64,000 nt of DNA from Streptomyces tauricus (GTDB lineage Bacteria; Actinomycetota; Actinomycetes; Streptomycetales; Streptomycetaceae), in contig NZ_BMVY01000001.1 in assembly GCF_014650955.1 (NCBI RefSeq), positions 620,001-684,000 on the forward strand, given 5' to 3'. The notes under the pieces were generated by a model. It made no database searches. It saw nothing but the letters and a program-made list of their open reading frames with translations, and was not told where the DNA came from. Shown piece after piece: positions 63,771 to 64,000 of this stretch. Within the stretch, counting starts at the first letter, position 1; each line of letters starts with the position of its first letter. The translations under genes and the position numbers were made by a program.

Positions 63771-63786
63771 TCGAATACTAGTTCGA
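63771..63786. promoter_or_regulatory. LexA/SOS-box-like palindrome
   Basis: TCGAATACTAGTTCGA matches the actinobacterial SOS box (TCGAAC-N4-GTTCGA) with one mismatch. It lies 13 bp upstream of the gene at 63799 and 66 bp upstream of the divergent small gene, so LexA could control both. Confidence 0.65.
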
Positions 63787-63798
63787 TATGGTGAAGGC

Positions 63799-64000
63799 AT
63801 GGAGCAAGCCCCCTTCCCCCACGACCTCATCCAGCTGCAGGTGGCATGGAACCGCACCTACGCCGCCCTCGCCGCACCCCGCCCCACGGCCGGGCACGCG
63901 GAACTCCGGCGGCGCCTGGTGGTGCTGTCGACCCGTCTGTATTGGCATCCGTTCTGGTCGGGGCCGGGCCGTACTCCGGCCGCGCGGGCGCGGCTGCGCA
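63799..64000 (+). CDS. Hypothetical protein, 3' end outside window
   Basis: The first 67 residues are visible: MEQAPFPHDLIQLQVAWNRT then LRRRLVVLSTRLYWHPFW. The helical, Trp-rich opening is typical of a small Streptomyces protein family without known function. The SOS-type box immediately upstream suggests DNA-damage control. The frame runs to the window edge without stop. Confidence 0.7.
   Translation, partial: MEQAPFPHDLIQLQVAWNRTYAALAAPRPTAGHAELRRRLVVLSTRLYWHPFWSGPGRTPAARARLR

Overview
The window is high-GC actinobacterial DNA, almost certainly from the chromosome of a Streptomyces or close relative. The reasons are the strong G/C third-position bias, GTG starts, Sec signal peptides and lipoboxes of Streptomyces type, secreted CBM/GH16/GH62 enzymes, LAL and MmyB-type regulators, and a mycothiol-dependent isomerase-like protein. 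I see no rRNA, tRNA, CRISPR array, intact transposase or phage structural gene. The density of short regulator-enzyme modules and of broken genes suggests an accessory region such as a chromosome arm, but position alone cannot prove this.

Region 1 (1-9.4 kb) starts with a two-component system tail. It is followed by a minus-strand detoxification-type block (alpha/beta hydrolase, Old Yellow Enzyme, SRPBCC protein, quinone-oxidoreductase-like MDR) and two roughly 90% identical MmyB-type XRE regulators flanking the MDR gene. An STM4015-type protein, a frameshifted hypothetical and a nitroreductase follow. Region 2 (9.5-14.1 kb) is a predicted conflict system: a Trypco2 protein overlapping a 1448-residue trypsin-STAND NTPase-helical repeat protein. 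Region 3 (14.2-34.7 kb) is mostly exported enzymes and regulators. It holds LacI with a GH16 glucanase carrying two CebR-like operators, a CBM6-DUF1996 protein, a frameshifted SMI1/KNR4 gene, P450 plus LAL regulator, a lipoprotein, an S1 peptidase homologue with Thr in place of the catalytic Ser, a PQQ-type sugar dehydrogenase, a MerR/MDR pair with twin operators, a GH62 arabinofuranosidase, and an AraC/MFS pair.

Region 4 (34.7-47.9 kb) holds a dienelactone-hydrolase-fold protein lacking its nucleophile, a LysR locus with a gutted SDR gene, and a second predicted conflict system: EACC1 translationally coupled to a membrane-anchored caspase-phytase-like fusion. ArsR, roadblock, and TetR/FAD-monooxygenase modules follow. 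Region 5 (47.9-52.8 kb) is a patch of orphan immunity genes (Imm1 and Imm7 types) mixed with wrecked regulator and phosphatase genes. An Rhs-type toxin remnant lies further on at about 63 kb. Region 6 (52.8-64 kb) carries a DUF6357-like protein, an MFS/HxlR pair, an NmrA-type oxidoreductase, a large PLP amino-acid decarboxylase, a truncated serine hydrolase with a (GGCACC)8 repeat, a lipase-like protein, and a divergent gene pair sharing a LexA/SOS-type box at the right edge.

The most notable content is the two protease-effector systems, each with its diagnostic small partner, together with the toxin/immunity debris. This looks like a region that repeatedly gains and loses conflict genes. All functional calls come from recognising motifs by eye; no database search was run.
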